A stretch of 64,000 nt of DNA, taken from positions 1-64,000 of the forward strand of contig JAOZSR010000002.1 in assembly GCA_029939575.1 (NCBI GenBank), read 5' to 3'. Below the pieces are notes generated by a model, which worked only from the letters and a program-made list of their open reading frames with translations, was not told the origin of the DNA and did no database searches. Positions 29,832-41,171 of this stretch are shown here, piece by piece; the stretch's first letter is position 1; every line of letters starts with the position of its first letter. The translations under genes and the position numbers were made by a program. This DNA is from Fidelibacterota bacterium (lineage in GTDB: Bacteria > Fidelibacterota > UBA2242 > JAOZSR01).

Positions 29832-30171
29832 ATTGGCTGCTGCAGTAGCGGATCAGTTAAAAACAGACATTCCTGAATTCAAAGCTGGAGATACAGTAAC
29901 CGTTGATTATAAAATTATCGAGGGTACCAGAGAAAGAATCCAGCAGTTTCAAGGAGTTGTAATCGCCCGAAAAGGTGGCGGAATTAGCGAAAATTTTACT
30001 GTTAGAAAAATTTCAAATGGTGTTGGTGTAGAAAGAATTTTTCCAATTCACTCACCAAAAATTAAAAAAATTGTACGAGTTTCCATTGGAAAAGTTCGTA
30101 GAGCAAAACTCTATTATTTAAGAAAAATTAAAGGTAAAGCCGCCAGAATTAAAACCAAAACACCAAAATAG
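29824..30171 (+). CDS. rplS: 50S ribosomal protein L19
   Basis: [56 protein letters not shown]; start reset to MDKLAAAV. Confidence 0.96.
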   Translation: MDKLAAAVADQLKTDIPEFKAGDTVTVDYKIIEGTRERIQQFQGVVIARKGGGISENFTVRKISNGVGVERIFPIHSPKIKKIVRVSIGKVRRAKLYYLRKIKGKAARIKTKTPK

Positions 30172-30229
30172 AATATCTTAAGACTCAAACATATTTTAAA
30201 TATTCATATAATAGGGTAATTACAAATTT

Positions 30230-30259
30230 AAATGCCACCTTACTGGTGGCATTTTTTTT
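30230..30259 (+). terminator. Rho-independent terminator after rplS
   Basis: AAATGCCACC-TTACT-GGTGGCATTTTTTTT. Confidence 0.88.
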
Positions 30260-30302
30260 ATACAAAGATAATGCAAGTCTTGTATTAAATATTAAAAATA
30301 AA

Positions 30303-30334
30303 TTGTGACAAGCCTATATGACTTTATGTCACAA
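30303..30334. promoter_or_regulatory. Inverted repeat TTGTGACA-N16-TGTCACAA upstream of groES
   Basis: Perfect 8-bp arms about 120-150 bp before the groES start. Confidence 0.5.
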
Positions 30335-30453
30335 ATCTTTTCTGGCATACCATTTGTTCAAGTTGTGCCGCTTTATAAAAATTTAACAAAGAATTTATTA
30401 AAAACTGAAAGTAATGGTAATTTAAAATTACTTTATTGAAAGGAGAAACAAAT

Positions 30454-30738
30454 ATGGCTATTAAACCTTTAGCAGACCGAGTACTTGTGAAACCTGCAAT
30501 TGCAGAAGAAAAAACTAGCGGTGGAATAATATTACCTGACTCAGCAAAAGAAAAACCACAAGAGGGAACCATTGTGGCTGCAGGACCTGGGAAAATTTCT
30601 GAAGCTGGAAACAAAATTCCAATGGAAGTTAAAGTAGGAGATAAAGTTCTTTATGGTAAATATTCAGGAACAGAAGTTACTGTTGCTGGTGAAGAACAAT
30701 TAATTATGCGAGAAAGTGATATTCTGGCTATACTATAA
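30454..30738 (+). CDS. groES: Co-chaperonin GroES
   Basis: [36 protein letters not shown]; start reset to MAIKPLADR. Confidence 0.97.
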   Translation: MAIKPLADRVLVKPAIAEEKTSGGIILPDSAKEKPQEGTIVAAGPGKISEAGNKIPMEVKVGDKVLYGKYSGTEVTVAGEEQLIMRESDILAIL

Positions 30739-30746
30739 GTCAGTAA

Positions 30747-32414
<1,668 letters not shown>

Positions 32415-32436
32415 TCAATATATTTACCATATTTTT

Positions 32437-32467
32437 AAAAACCCCGGTTATTTGGCCGGGGTTTTTA
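32437..32467 (+). terminator. Rho-independent terminator after groEL
   Basis: AAAAACCCCGG-TTATTTGG-CCGGGGTTTTT. Confidence 0.9.
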
Positions 32468-32501
32468 TTTTTAAATTTATTACTACTTTTTAATTTTATG
32501 T

Positions 32502-34397
32502 TTATAAATTATTTACTTCTTTTTCTAATAATTCTACTAACCTGTCGAAATGTTTTACAACATTCATAATTGTTTCCGATTGAGTTAAATCAACCCCACT
32601 ATCCAATAATTGGTTCATAGGATAATCACTTCCACCTGATTTTAATAAATTAAGATATTTTCCCCTGGTCTTGCGTTTTGTCAACGGAGAACCTTTTATA
32701 ACTTCATTGTATAATTTTGCAGAGGAAACAAAACAGGTTGCATATTGATAAACATAATATGGAGCCCTGTAAAAATGGCCGATTCTGGCCCAGACAGTAT
32801 TTAACAAATCATTTTCCTCAACAGTATCACCATAATATGTATTATTCAACTCCTTCATTATATTATTCAGGACTGTAGCAGTGATTGGTTTTCCCTTTTC
32901 AACCAATTCATGAACCTGTAATTCAAAATCTGCTAATAAAGTCTGGAAATATAAGGTTCCGGTAATATTTCGAATTGCCTGCTGTAACAATGCAATTCTT
33001 TCTTTTGGATTATCTGTTTTTTCGAGTAAATACTCAAGTAGCAATTGTTCATTAAAAGTTGATGCAACTTCTGCAACAAAAATTGTATAAGAATGTATCG
33101 CAAATGGTTGATTTGAATTAGATAAAGTTGTGTGCATTGTATGACCTAATTCATGTGCTAATGTAAATACATCTCCCAGTGTTTCATTATAATTCATTAA
33201 CATATAGGGATGTACTCCATAAACATCTGCAGAATATGCTCCAGACCGTTTTCCTTCATTTTCATAGACATCAAGCCATCCACCTTTAATTGCTTGTTTC
33301 ATTTTTTCCTGGTATGCTTTTCCCAGAGGCTCCACAGATTCCAAAATCCACTCAAGTGCAGTTTCATAAGAATATTTCTTATCAAAGTCAGTAATTGGTA
33401 CAGAACCATCATAAGAATAATATTTATCTAACTTTAATATTTTTTTACGCAGTCTGTTATACTTTTTTAAAGGCTCTGTATTATCTTTTACTGTTTTAAT
33501 TAAATTTTTATAAACTTCTACAGGAATATTATTACCATCTAAAGCAGCTTCTAATGTGCTATTGTAATCACGTGCTTGTGCTGATGCCCAATCTCTCTGA
33601 CAAATAGCATTATAAACTGCTGCATAAGTATTCTCTTGTTTTTTATAAACCTGGTAATGGTTTTCAAATACAAGTTTTCGGTCTTCCTGATTTCTGTTGG
33701 TAGCCAGAATCATTCCATAATTCCCATTAGTTACTTTGACTTCAGAGCCATCAGATAACTTAACTGTTGGAAAATCAATATCAGAAGTTGATAATTCTGT
33801 GTATATTGAATTTGGTGTTCCATTAAATTGGGAAAAAAAGGAAATTAATTTTTCTTTATCTTCATCTAAAACATGTTTTTGCTGACGATATAAATCTTCC
33901 ATTCCAAAGCGATATGGATCATAACTTTTGTCTTTTATCCATTTTTCCATCGTCTCCCAGGGTATTTGTAATATTTCAGGATTAATCCAGGCAGTTGCAG
34001 TACCAAATCCTGAGAATAAAAGGCTCACTTTTTGGAGGTGAGCAGAAATCTCCTGATTTCTGGTATCAGTATCCCTCATTAATTGTGGGTAACGATAAAC
34101 CCGATAAGATAAAATACCAAGTTCATCTTGTAATTTTAAAGCATTCAATAAGTTTTTCGGTGATTTTCCAAGAGTTCCTTTTAATTTAACAATTTCATCC
34201 ATCTTCTTTTCCAAAGAGACCAGGCCTTCCTCCCAGGCATCCCAATCTGAATAAATATCAGAAAAATTCCATTTATATTTAGCTGGAATTTCATGCCGGT
34301 TCATGGTTTCTGGTTTTTGAGCAAAAAGACTTGTTGAAATTAACATCACAAAAAAAACGGGAAATAAGACTCGCCAAAATTTTACATTCATAATCAT
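32502..34397 (-). CDS. pepF: Oligoendopeptidase F (M3 family), apparently exported
   Basis: HELGHTMHTTLSNSNQPFA zinc motif; signal peptide-like N-terminus. Confidence 0.9.
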   Translation of the reverse strand: MIMNVKFWRVLFPVFFVMLISTSLFAQKPETMNRHEIPAKYKWNFSDIYSDWDAWEEGLVSLEKKMDEIVKLKGTLGKSPKNLLNALKLQDELGILSYRVYRYPQLMRDTDTRNQEISAHLQKVSLLFSGFGTATAWINPEILQIPWETMEKWIKDKSYDPYRFGMEDLYRQQKHVLDEDKEKLISFFSQFNGTPNSIYTELSTSDIDFPTVKLSDGSEVKVTNGNYGMILATNRNQEDRKLVFENHYQVYKKQENTYAAVYNAICQRDWASAQARDYNSTLEAALDGNNIPVEVYKNLIKTVKDNTEPLKKYNRLRKKILKLDKYYSYDGSVPITDFDKKYSYETALEWILESVEPLGKAYQEKMKQAIKGGWLDVYENEGKRSGAYSADVYGVHPYMLMNYNETLGDVFTLAHELGHTMHTTLSNSNQPFAIHSYTIFVAEVASTFNEQLLLEYLLEKTDNPKERIALLQQAIRNITGTLYFQTLLADFELQVHELVEKGKPITATVLNNIMKELNNTYYGDTVEENDLLNTVWARIGHFYRAPYYVYQYATCFVSSAKLYNEVIKGSPLTKRKTRGKYLNLLKSGGSDYPMNQLLDSGVDLTQSETIMNVVKHFDRLVELLEKEVNNL

Positions 34398-34598
34398 CCT
34401 TTCAATGTTTTAATTATTATTCTTCATACATAAGATTATTTGGATACATTTACATCTAAAAAGTTGTCAAAAACAATAATTTTTTATCATGGAAATTTGT
34501 TTCATTATTTCTAAAATTAACTATTACCCTTCTCTTCCTTCTTGTCTTTTATTAAATAATAAATTAACTTTCAAAAATTATGAAAGGAAAGACATCTT

Positions 34599-35135
34599 AT
34601 GGAATTGACAAAAAAAGCCACAGAATTATTAAAACTACAAAATTATGCACCCAAAACTCAAATAGAAGGTGTAAAAATTATAAAATTAAAACGGTTTAAT
34701 GATGATGGTGGCTCATTTACCGAACTTGCACGAATGGATAATGGAATGTTTCAGGAATTACCAGACATTGAAATAAAACAGATTAATTATAGTGAAATGG
34801 ATATCAATTCAATAAAAGCCTTTCACCTTCATAAAAAACAATCTGATATTTGGTTTGTACCTCATAGTGAAAAAATATTATTAACTCTGATTGATTTACG
34901 AAAATCCTCTTCAACAAAAGATAAATATATGCGAATTGTTATGGGAGATTCCAATTCGTTCCTGGTTTATATTCCACCCGGAGTTGCACACGGATGTAAA
35001 AATATTTCGAATAAAATTGCCCGAATAATTTATTTTAATGACCAACATTTTTCTGCTGACCCCGATAAATGTGATGAGGGAAGACTTCCCTGGGATTATT
35101 TAGGAAAAGAGATCTGGGATATCACGAAAGAATAA
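34599..35135 (+). CDS. dTDP-4-dehydrorhamnose 3,5-epimerase-like cupin
   Basis: RFNDDGGSFTELARM; AFHLHKKQSDIWFV; IPPGVAHGCKNIS; divergent RmlC fold. Confidence 0.7.
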   Translation: MELTKKATELLKLQNYAPKTQIEGVKIIKLKRFNDDGGSFTELARMDNGMFQELPDIEIKQINYSEMDINSIKAFHLHKKQSDIWFVPHSEKILLTLIDLRKSSSTKDKYMRIVMGDSNSFLVYIPPGVAHGCKNISNKIARIIYFNDQHFSADPDKCDEGRLPWDYLGKEIWDITKE

Positions 35136-35138
35136 ATA

Positions 35139-36542
35139 TTATTCAGCCGGATTACCATTTTTGTCAATAGCATACATTTTCATTTTTTTATAAAAAGATG
35201 TTCTATCAATGCCAAATATATCCGCAGCAGATGAGATGTTATTTCTGCTGGCTTTTATAGAACGTAAGAGTAATTCTTTTTCAATATTCTGTTTCAAATA
35301 CATCAAAGCTTCTTTATAAGTTTCAGATTGTTTTATGGCTCTGTCTATATCAAAACAAGGATTATTTTTTTTGTTACGTATATCAAAAATTGAAAGATGT
35401 TGGGGTAGAATTTTTTTGGTAGCGTGAAGCATCGAGTTTCTTATCACATTTCTTAACTGGCGGATATTTCCCGGCCAGTCAAATTCTATCAACAATTCCA
35501 AAGCCTCATCAGAAATACCCTCAATATTCTTACCAAGTTCCTTGCTTGTTTCTTGGATAAATTTATTTACTAACCCTGGAATATCATCTAATCTATCTCT
35601 TAATGGTGGAATGTGAATAGTATATTCTGAAATTCTATAAAAAAGATCTTCTCTAAAATTTCCATTGGTCACTTCGTCTGACAGATTTTTTAAAGTAGCA
35701 AAAATGAGCCTGGAATCAATAGCAATATCTTGTTTAGAACCGATAGGAGATATCCTTTTTGATTCAACGACTCTTAACATCCTTCGTTGCTGACTCATTG
35801 GCATATTACCAATTTCATCTAAAAACAAGGTACTTTTATTTGACTTTTGAAAACTGCCCTCTTTTTTTTCATATGCTCCAGTAAAAGAACCTTTTTCATG
35901 GCCAAAAAGTTCACTTTCGAATAGAGCTTCTGGAATAGCACCACAATTCACTGTAACCATTTGAGATGAAGCCCTATTACTTTGATTATGAATAAAGGTT
36001 GCAACTACCTCTTTTCCGGAGCCTGTTTCACCCTGGAGTAAAACACTAAAATCAGTTTGTGCAACAGTATTAATTTGATTTATTAATTTTTTCGCTGCAT
36101 CACTGGAGCCAAAAATACTTTCGCCATCACTTGGATCACCTAAGAATAATTTTAAATCTTTTAACTCATTTTTAACACTTTGAGAACTTATACCTCTTTC
36201 AACATTGAGAAGTAAAACCTGATTATTAAAAGGCTTTTCAATAAAATAAAAAGCTCCCATTTTAATAGCTTTAACAGCACTTTCAATAGCCCCAAAAGCC
36301 GTAATAACTATAACGACTAATCCATCTTCAATTTTCTTTTTTAGTTTGCTTAGAACTTCCCAGCCATCAATCACTGGTAATTTCAAATCTAAAATTACAC
36401 AATTCAGATATTTATTATTAATAATATTCAGGGCTTCATTTCCATCTGAGGCTGTATAAATACTATATCCCTGTTCACTGAATAATTCAGCAATATTCTC
36501 ACGAGTATCAATATTATCATCCACAATTAAAATTTTATTCAT
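35139..36542 (-). CDS. NtrC-family sigma54-dependent response regulator
   Basis: Receiver (LDLKLPVIDGWEVL), GETGSGKEVVA, ESELFGHEKGSFTGAYEKKEGSF (GAFTGA-like), C-terminal Fis HTH. Confidence 0.95.
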   Translation of the reverse strand: MNKILIVDDNIDTRENIAELFSEQGYSIYTASDGNEALNIINNKYLNCVILDLKLPVIDGWEVLSKLKKKIEDGLVVIVITAFGAIESAVKAIKMGAFYFIEKPFNNQVLLLNVERGISSQSVKNELKDLKLFLGDPSDGESIFGSSDAAKKLINQINTVAQTDFSVLLQGETGSGKEVVATFIHNQSNRASSQMVTVNCGAIPEALFESELFGHEKGSFTGAYEKKEGSFQKSNKSTLFLDEIGNMPMSQQRRMLRVVESKRISPIGSKQDIAIDSRLIFATLKNLSDEVTNGNFREDLFYRISEYTIHIPPLRDRLDDIPGLVNKFIQETSKELGKNIEGISDEALELLIEFDWPGNIRQLRNVIRNSMLHATKKILPQHLSIFDIRNKKNNPCFDIDRAIKQSETYKEALMYLKQNIEKELLLRSIKASRNNISSAADIFGIDRTSFYKKMKMYAIDKNGNPAE

Positions 36543-36628
36543 AATATCTCTCCGGGCAGTTAAATTTATTATAGAAAGTTATAATAAATAGTGCGACAAT
36601 TTATAAAATATCAACATTTATCAAAAAT

Positions 36629-39600
36629 TTATGTTTGCCTATTGGCAAACTTTGTAGCAGGCAAAGTAACTAGAAAGCGAGTCCCTTTATTTATCTCACT
36701 TTCTACTTTTATTTCACCTTTATGAACTTTTATTATCTCATTTACCAAGGATAATCCCAAGCCAAATCCAGTAGGTTTAGTTGAATAAAATGGATTAAAT
36801 ACTTTTTGCAAATTTTCTTTATTTATCCCGATTCCGGTATCACTTATTTCTATTGTAACACTTCCGTTTTTTATAGGAAGTGCCTGGATTTTCAGAACCC
36901 CTTCTGATTCCATAGCATCAAATCCATTATTAATAATGTTTTTTAGAGCCTGAAGCAATTTAAATTCATCAACATAAATTTGTATATCCTTATCCAATGA
37001 TTTTGTTATAATTTTAATTAAACTCTTGTCTTCACTTTTTTCTTTGGCATAATTTATTATTTTTCCAAATATATTATTAAAACTATTCGCCTTTAGAAAT
37101 AATCCGTCCTGATGAGTATAATCATACAATTCTCCAATTACTTTATTACATATTATAACATTACGGTTTATTACATCCATATGTCTTATGATTTTCGAAT
37201 CATTCTGAAATTTTGAAGAGGAACCAACTAATTGGGCAGAACTATTAATACTCGCCAAAGGATTCTTGATTTCATGAGCCAACTGCAAAGTAAGTTTCTT
37301 TAAACTTTCCCTTTTAAGTCGTTCTGAATTAATCAGTTCATCTTCTGCTTCAATTCTGGTTTTTATTTCCATTGATAATTGTTTATTAGCTTGCAGTAAA
37401 TCATTGGTTTGCTTTTGTACCTGGATTTCAAGGTTCTTTTTTGAATCAGTTAAAACTTTTTCAATCTTTATCTGATCTGTAATATCCTTAGAATAAATTG
37501 CAATAGAAGTAATATTCTCTTCGAAATCGGTTATAGGATAAATATGATTTGAAAAAACTTTATCATCAAATTTATCCCGAAATAAAATTGCTCTTTTTTG
37601 ATTCAAACAATTCCTGATATTTTGGATTCGTTGTTCGCTGATAAAATTATTAGGCTTAAAGTCAAATACTGACTGACCAACTACTTTTTCCTGTGACAAT
37701 TTTGCTAAACTACAGGCAGCTTCATTAGCATCTAAAATAATACCCTGTTTATTTATTAGTACCGAACAATCCAGTGCAGAATTCAACAAAGCCCTGGCAG
37801 TTTTCTCACTTTTCTTTAGGTAATATTCAATTTTTTTTCTCGCATAAGCATTTGAAACAATATTTGACATTGTATGTACAAGATCAATTTCTGATTTATT
37901 CCAATTTCTACATTTTCTACACTCAACAAAACAAATGAACCCAAAATATTCGTTAAAAACCATTAAAGGAAAAATAAGCACCGATTTGATTTTCTGAGTT
38001 TTAAAAATTTTAGACAACTTGATTGGCAATTCGTGAATATTTGATGCACAAATCGGTTCGCCTGTCAATAAAGTGTCTTTTAAATTTGTAGATTCTTCCT
38101 CTGAAAAAGTGATACCATTTTTACTAAAATATGAAGGATTATTCTGACTAACCCATTGATATTTTTCTTTTGAATATTGTCCATCAATTATATTATGAAA
38201 AAGATATGTACAGCATAAATTCAGATGTTTCCCACTTTCAGAAAGAGCAAAATTTACTTTGTTATCAAAATTTTCCAAAGTATTGAAACTCAGGGCAACA
38301 CTTCCGATCAATTCCTGCTGATAAAGATGAGATCTCAACACTTGTTCTTTCTTCTGAAGTGCATTCTGGGCTTTTTCTCTTTCTTTAACTTCTTTTTTAA
38401 GTTCAATGTTTTTTGTGGCTAATTCCTGCGTTCTTTCCTCTACCCTTTCTTCTAATTTATCATGAGCTTCCTTTAGATCCTTGTTCTTAATATTTAATTC
38501 TTTAGTCTGAATCTCAACTTCCTTAATCAATTTCTGTTTCTGAGATATCAGTCTGGCAGTCCTTAATTTGATTATAAAAAAAATAATTAAAACAAATAAA
38601 ATAACAACAAACAAATAAAACCACTTGGTTTGATAAAAAGGCGGTTTAATATATAATTTAACTGCTGCTTCTTTTTCTGACCAGACACCAAAACAATTGG
38701 CTCCTCTGGCTCGCATTACATAATGTCCGGGTTTAATATTAGTATAGGTTACTGAATGTTGAGTGTTAAAATATTGCCACTCCTTATCATACCCTTCCAA
38801 AAAGAATTCATAAGTATTTTTCTTGCTATCTAAATAATTAATTAATAAAAAATTAAAAGAAAAAATATAATCCTGATAAGAAATTTCTATTTCTCCATTT
38901 ATATTATACAGATTCCAAAGATTCTGTTTTTTACCAAAAATTTTGAAATCAAATAATTTTATTTCAGAATCTATCTTTTTATTAAAAAGTTTAGGATCAA
39001 AACTATAGATTCCGCCAACTCCTGTCACATTTATTTTTCCATCCCTCCCGGTTAAAATAGTACCATAAGAAAAACCCGGGGCAGTAATATTAAAACCATC
39101 TTCACCTGAATAATTTGAAAAAATCTCTTTTTCGGGATCAAGTCGTGTTATACCAAGATTAGTTTGTATCCAAATATTATCATTAAAATCCTCTGTAATT
39201 CCAACAATTCTATTTGAAGATAAACCATCTAGATCGTGATAACTTTTTTCCAATTGCCCCATTTTGTTAAATTTATAAAGTCCTTCATACCTGGAACCAG
39301 CCCAAATATTCCCTTTTCTATCACAATAGGTATCTACAAATCTTAATCCACCATTTGTTGATGATGTTCTTCTTAAAGGAAAATTTTTTAAAAAACATTC
39401 TTTCACAGGATCAAATAAAACCATACCGTTAGCTAAGTATCCTAACCAAAGTAGCCCAGAATGATCCTGAATTATAGAAACCAAGAAAATATTCGAATTA
39501 TTTCCTGATTTCACTATAAAAAGAGAATCCGGCAAAGGAAATTCCTGAAACTCAGTAGTCTCTTTATTAAATTTAAATAATCCACGTGCAGTACCTAACC

Positions 39601-41044
39601 AAAATTTTCCTGATTCATCTTCAAAGAAATTATTTATTAAATTAGAGAATCTTTTTTTTCTAATATTTTCGTAACTGGCATTCTCAATATGATAATTATT
39701 GTTCTCATAATACTTAAATTTTTCCTGGTATGGATTGAAAAATATCAAACCTTTATTAGTGGCTAACCAAATATTTGAATCTTTATCTTCAAGAATTTTC
39801 TTAATTTTTCCCGGATTTATCTTGCATTGCTCAAAAGGATTAAATTTTATAAATTTATTATTATAATATTTTATTAATAATGTATCAGTACCAACCCAAA
39901 TATTTCCCTGTCTATCCTCTGTAATAGAGTAATTTTTCCTTTCTCTCTCAGATGGCAAAGTATAATTTGATATTTGATTCCAACTTTTGTTTTTATATAA
40001 TCCATTTCCTATAGTTCCCAACCAGATAACTCTGTCTTTATCAACAAAAATATTGCTAATATAATTATAATCCAATCCGGATATCCTATCTCTGGGTTCT
40101 TTTGAATTCCTAAACTCCCCGGTTTCTTTATTAAAAATGGAAAAACCAATATTTGAATTGCCTAATAATAAATATTGTTCATTAATATCATTTATACAAG
40201 TTAAACAATTGGTAAACAGTAAATGATTTTTGGGATCATTAACATCATAATTTTCAAGAATAAATCCATTAAAATATTTTATTAATTTTTTTGATTTAAT
40301 ATTATATTCATAAAATTTGTTATTACCGCACCCAAACCATAACGAATTATTATGTCCTGAACAAAAACTGAATATAGTTGTTCCTTTTTCAAATTCGATG
40401 GGACATTCTTTAAAAATATTATCAACCAGATTATTTCGATAAAACTTTTCATATATTTGAATATACAAATAATTATCTTGGCTGATTTTTAATTCTCCAT
40501 TACTTTTTCTTTCTGTATGCCTATCATCCTTCTTAGTCTTCCATTTATTTAAAAGAAATAAGTGGTTAGTGCCTGATTTAACTTTCCACAGTTCCATTGA
40601 ATTCAATAAAAAATATATGTTACCATATTTATCCTTGGTCATATCAATTATATGGTCATCTGCATGTTGCTTATACCTTATTATTTTTCCGGTTTTGTTT
40701 TCATAGCGATTGAGACCTCTTTTCGTTCCAACCCACATATCATTGTTTTTGTCTGTCAGTAAACTGGTAATATAACTATGTCCAATAGAAGTGCTATCAT
40801 CATATAAATAAATAAATTTTTTAAAATTATCACCGGAATAATAAAACAGACCACGATTAGTACCAAACCACATTATTCCATCTTGATCCTGCTCTATTGC
40901 ATTGATACTTAGACTTGCAAAACCTGGTTCTAAAATAATTTTTTCAAATTCCAGATCATTATTAAAATAGGCGAGGCCAAAAGAGTAAAATAGAAAAGTT
41001 ATCAGTAAAATTCTTATAATTTTATTATATAATATATTACTCAA
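36629..41044 (-). CDS. Sensor histidine kinase with Reg_prop beta-propeller, Y_Y_Y, GAF, PAS and HisKA/HATPase domains
   Basis: Repeated DxxGxxWxGTxxGL motifs, YLDSKKNTYEFFLEGYDKEWQYF, TM at WFYLFVVILFVLIIFFIIKL, LAHEIKNPLASI, ISDTGIGI, GFGLGLSLV. Confidence 0.92.
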   Translation of the reverse strand: MSNILYNKIIRILLITFLFYSFGLAYFNNDLEFEKIILEPGFASLSINAIEQDQDGIMWFGTNRGLFYYSGDNFKKFIYLYDDSTSIGHSYITSLLTDKNNDMWVGTKRGLNRYENKTGKIIRYKQHADDHIIDMTKDKYGNIYFLLNSMELWKVKSGTNHLFLLNKWKTKKDDRHTERKSNGELKISQDNYLYIQIYEKFYRNNLVDNIFKECPIEFEKGTTIFSFCSGHNNSLWFGCGNNKFYEYNIKSKKLIKYFNGFILENYDVNDPKNHLLFTNCLTCINDINEQYLLLGNSNIGFSIFNKETGEFRNSKEPRDRISGLDYNYISNIFVDKDRVIWLGTIGNGLYKNKSWNQISNYTLPSERERKNYSITEDRQGNIWVGTDTLLIKYYNNKFIKFNPFEQCKINPGKIKKILEDKDSNIWLATNKGLIFFNPYQEKFKYYENNNYHIENASYENIRKKRFSNLINNFFEDESGKFWLGTARGLFKFNKETTEFQEFPLPDSLFIVKSGNNSNIFLVSIIQDHSGLLWLGYLANGMVLFDPVKECFLKNFPLRRTSSTNGGLRFVDTYCDRKGNIWAGSRYEGLYKFNKMGQLEKSYHDLDGLSSNRIVGITEDFNDNIWIQTNLGITRLDPEKEIFSNYSGEDGFNITAPGFSYGTILTGRDGKINVTGVGGIYSFDPKLFNKKIDSEIKLFDFKIFGKKQNLWNLYNINGEIEISYQDYIFSFNFLLINYLDSKKNTYEFFLEGYDKEWQYFNTQHSVTYTNIKPGHYVMRARGANCFGVWSEKEAAVKLYIKPPFYQTKWFYLFVVILFVLIIFFIIKLRTARLISQKQKLIKEVEIQTKELNIKNKDLKEAHDKLEERVEERTQELATKNIELKKEVKEREKAQNALQKKEQVLRSHLYQQELIGSVALSFNTLENFDNKVNFALSESGKHLNLCCTYLFHNIIDGQYSKEKYQWVSQNNPSYFSKNGITFSEEESTNLKDTLLTGEPICASNIHELPIKLSKIFKTQKIKSVLIFPLMVFNEYFGFICFVECRKCRNWNKSEIDLVHTMSNIVSNAYARKKIEYYLKKSEKTARALLNSALDCSVLINKQGIILDANEAACSLAKLSQEKVVGQSVFDFKPNNFISEQRIQNIRNCLNQKRAILFRDKFDDKVFSNHIYPITDFEENITSIAIYSKDITDQIKIEKVLTDSKKNLEIQVQKQTNDLLQANKQLSMEIKTRIEAEDELINSERLKRESLKKLTLQLAHEIKNPLASINSSAQLVGSSSKFQNDSKIIRHMDVINRNVIICNKVIGELYDYTHQDGLFLKANSFNNIFGKIINYAKEKSEDKSLIKIITKSLDKDIQIYVDEFKLLQALKNIINNGFDAMESEGVLKIQALPIKNGSVTIEISDTGIGINKENLQKVFNPFYSTKPTGFGLGLSLVNEIIKVHKGEIKVESEINKGTRFLVTLPATKFANRQT

Positions 41045-41171
41045 TTCTCTGCCTTTTCCTATTCAAAATTACTAAAAAAATGTAGAACTATTAAAGATTA
41101 TTATTTAACCAGTTACATAAAATTTATTAAAACTTATCCTCACGATTTTTTTGTATCTAAAACAAAAAAAG

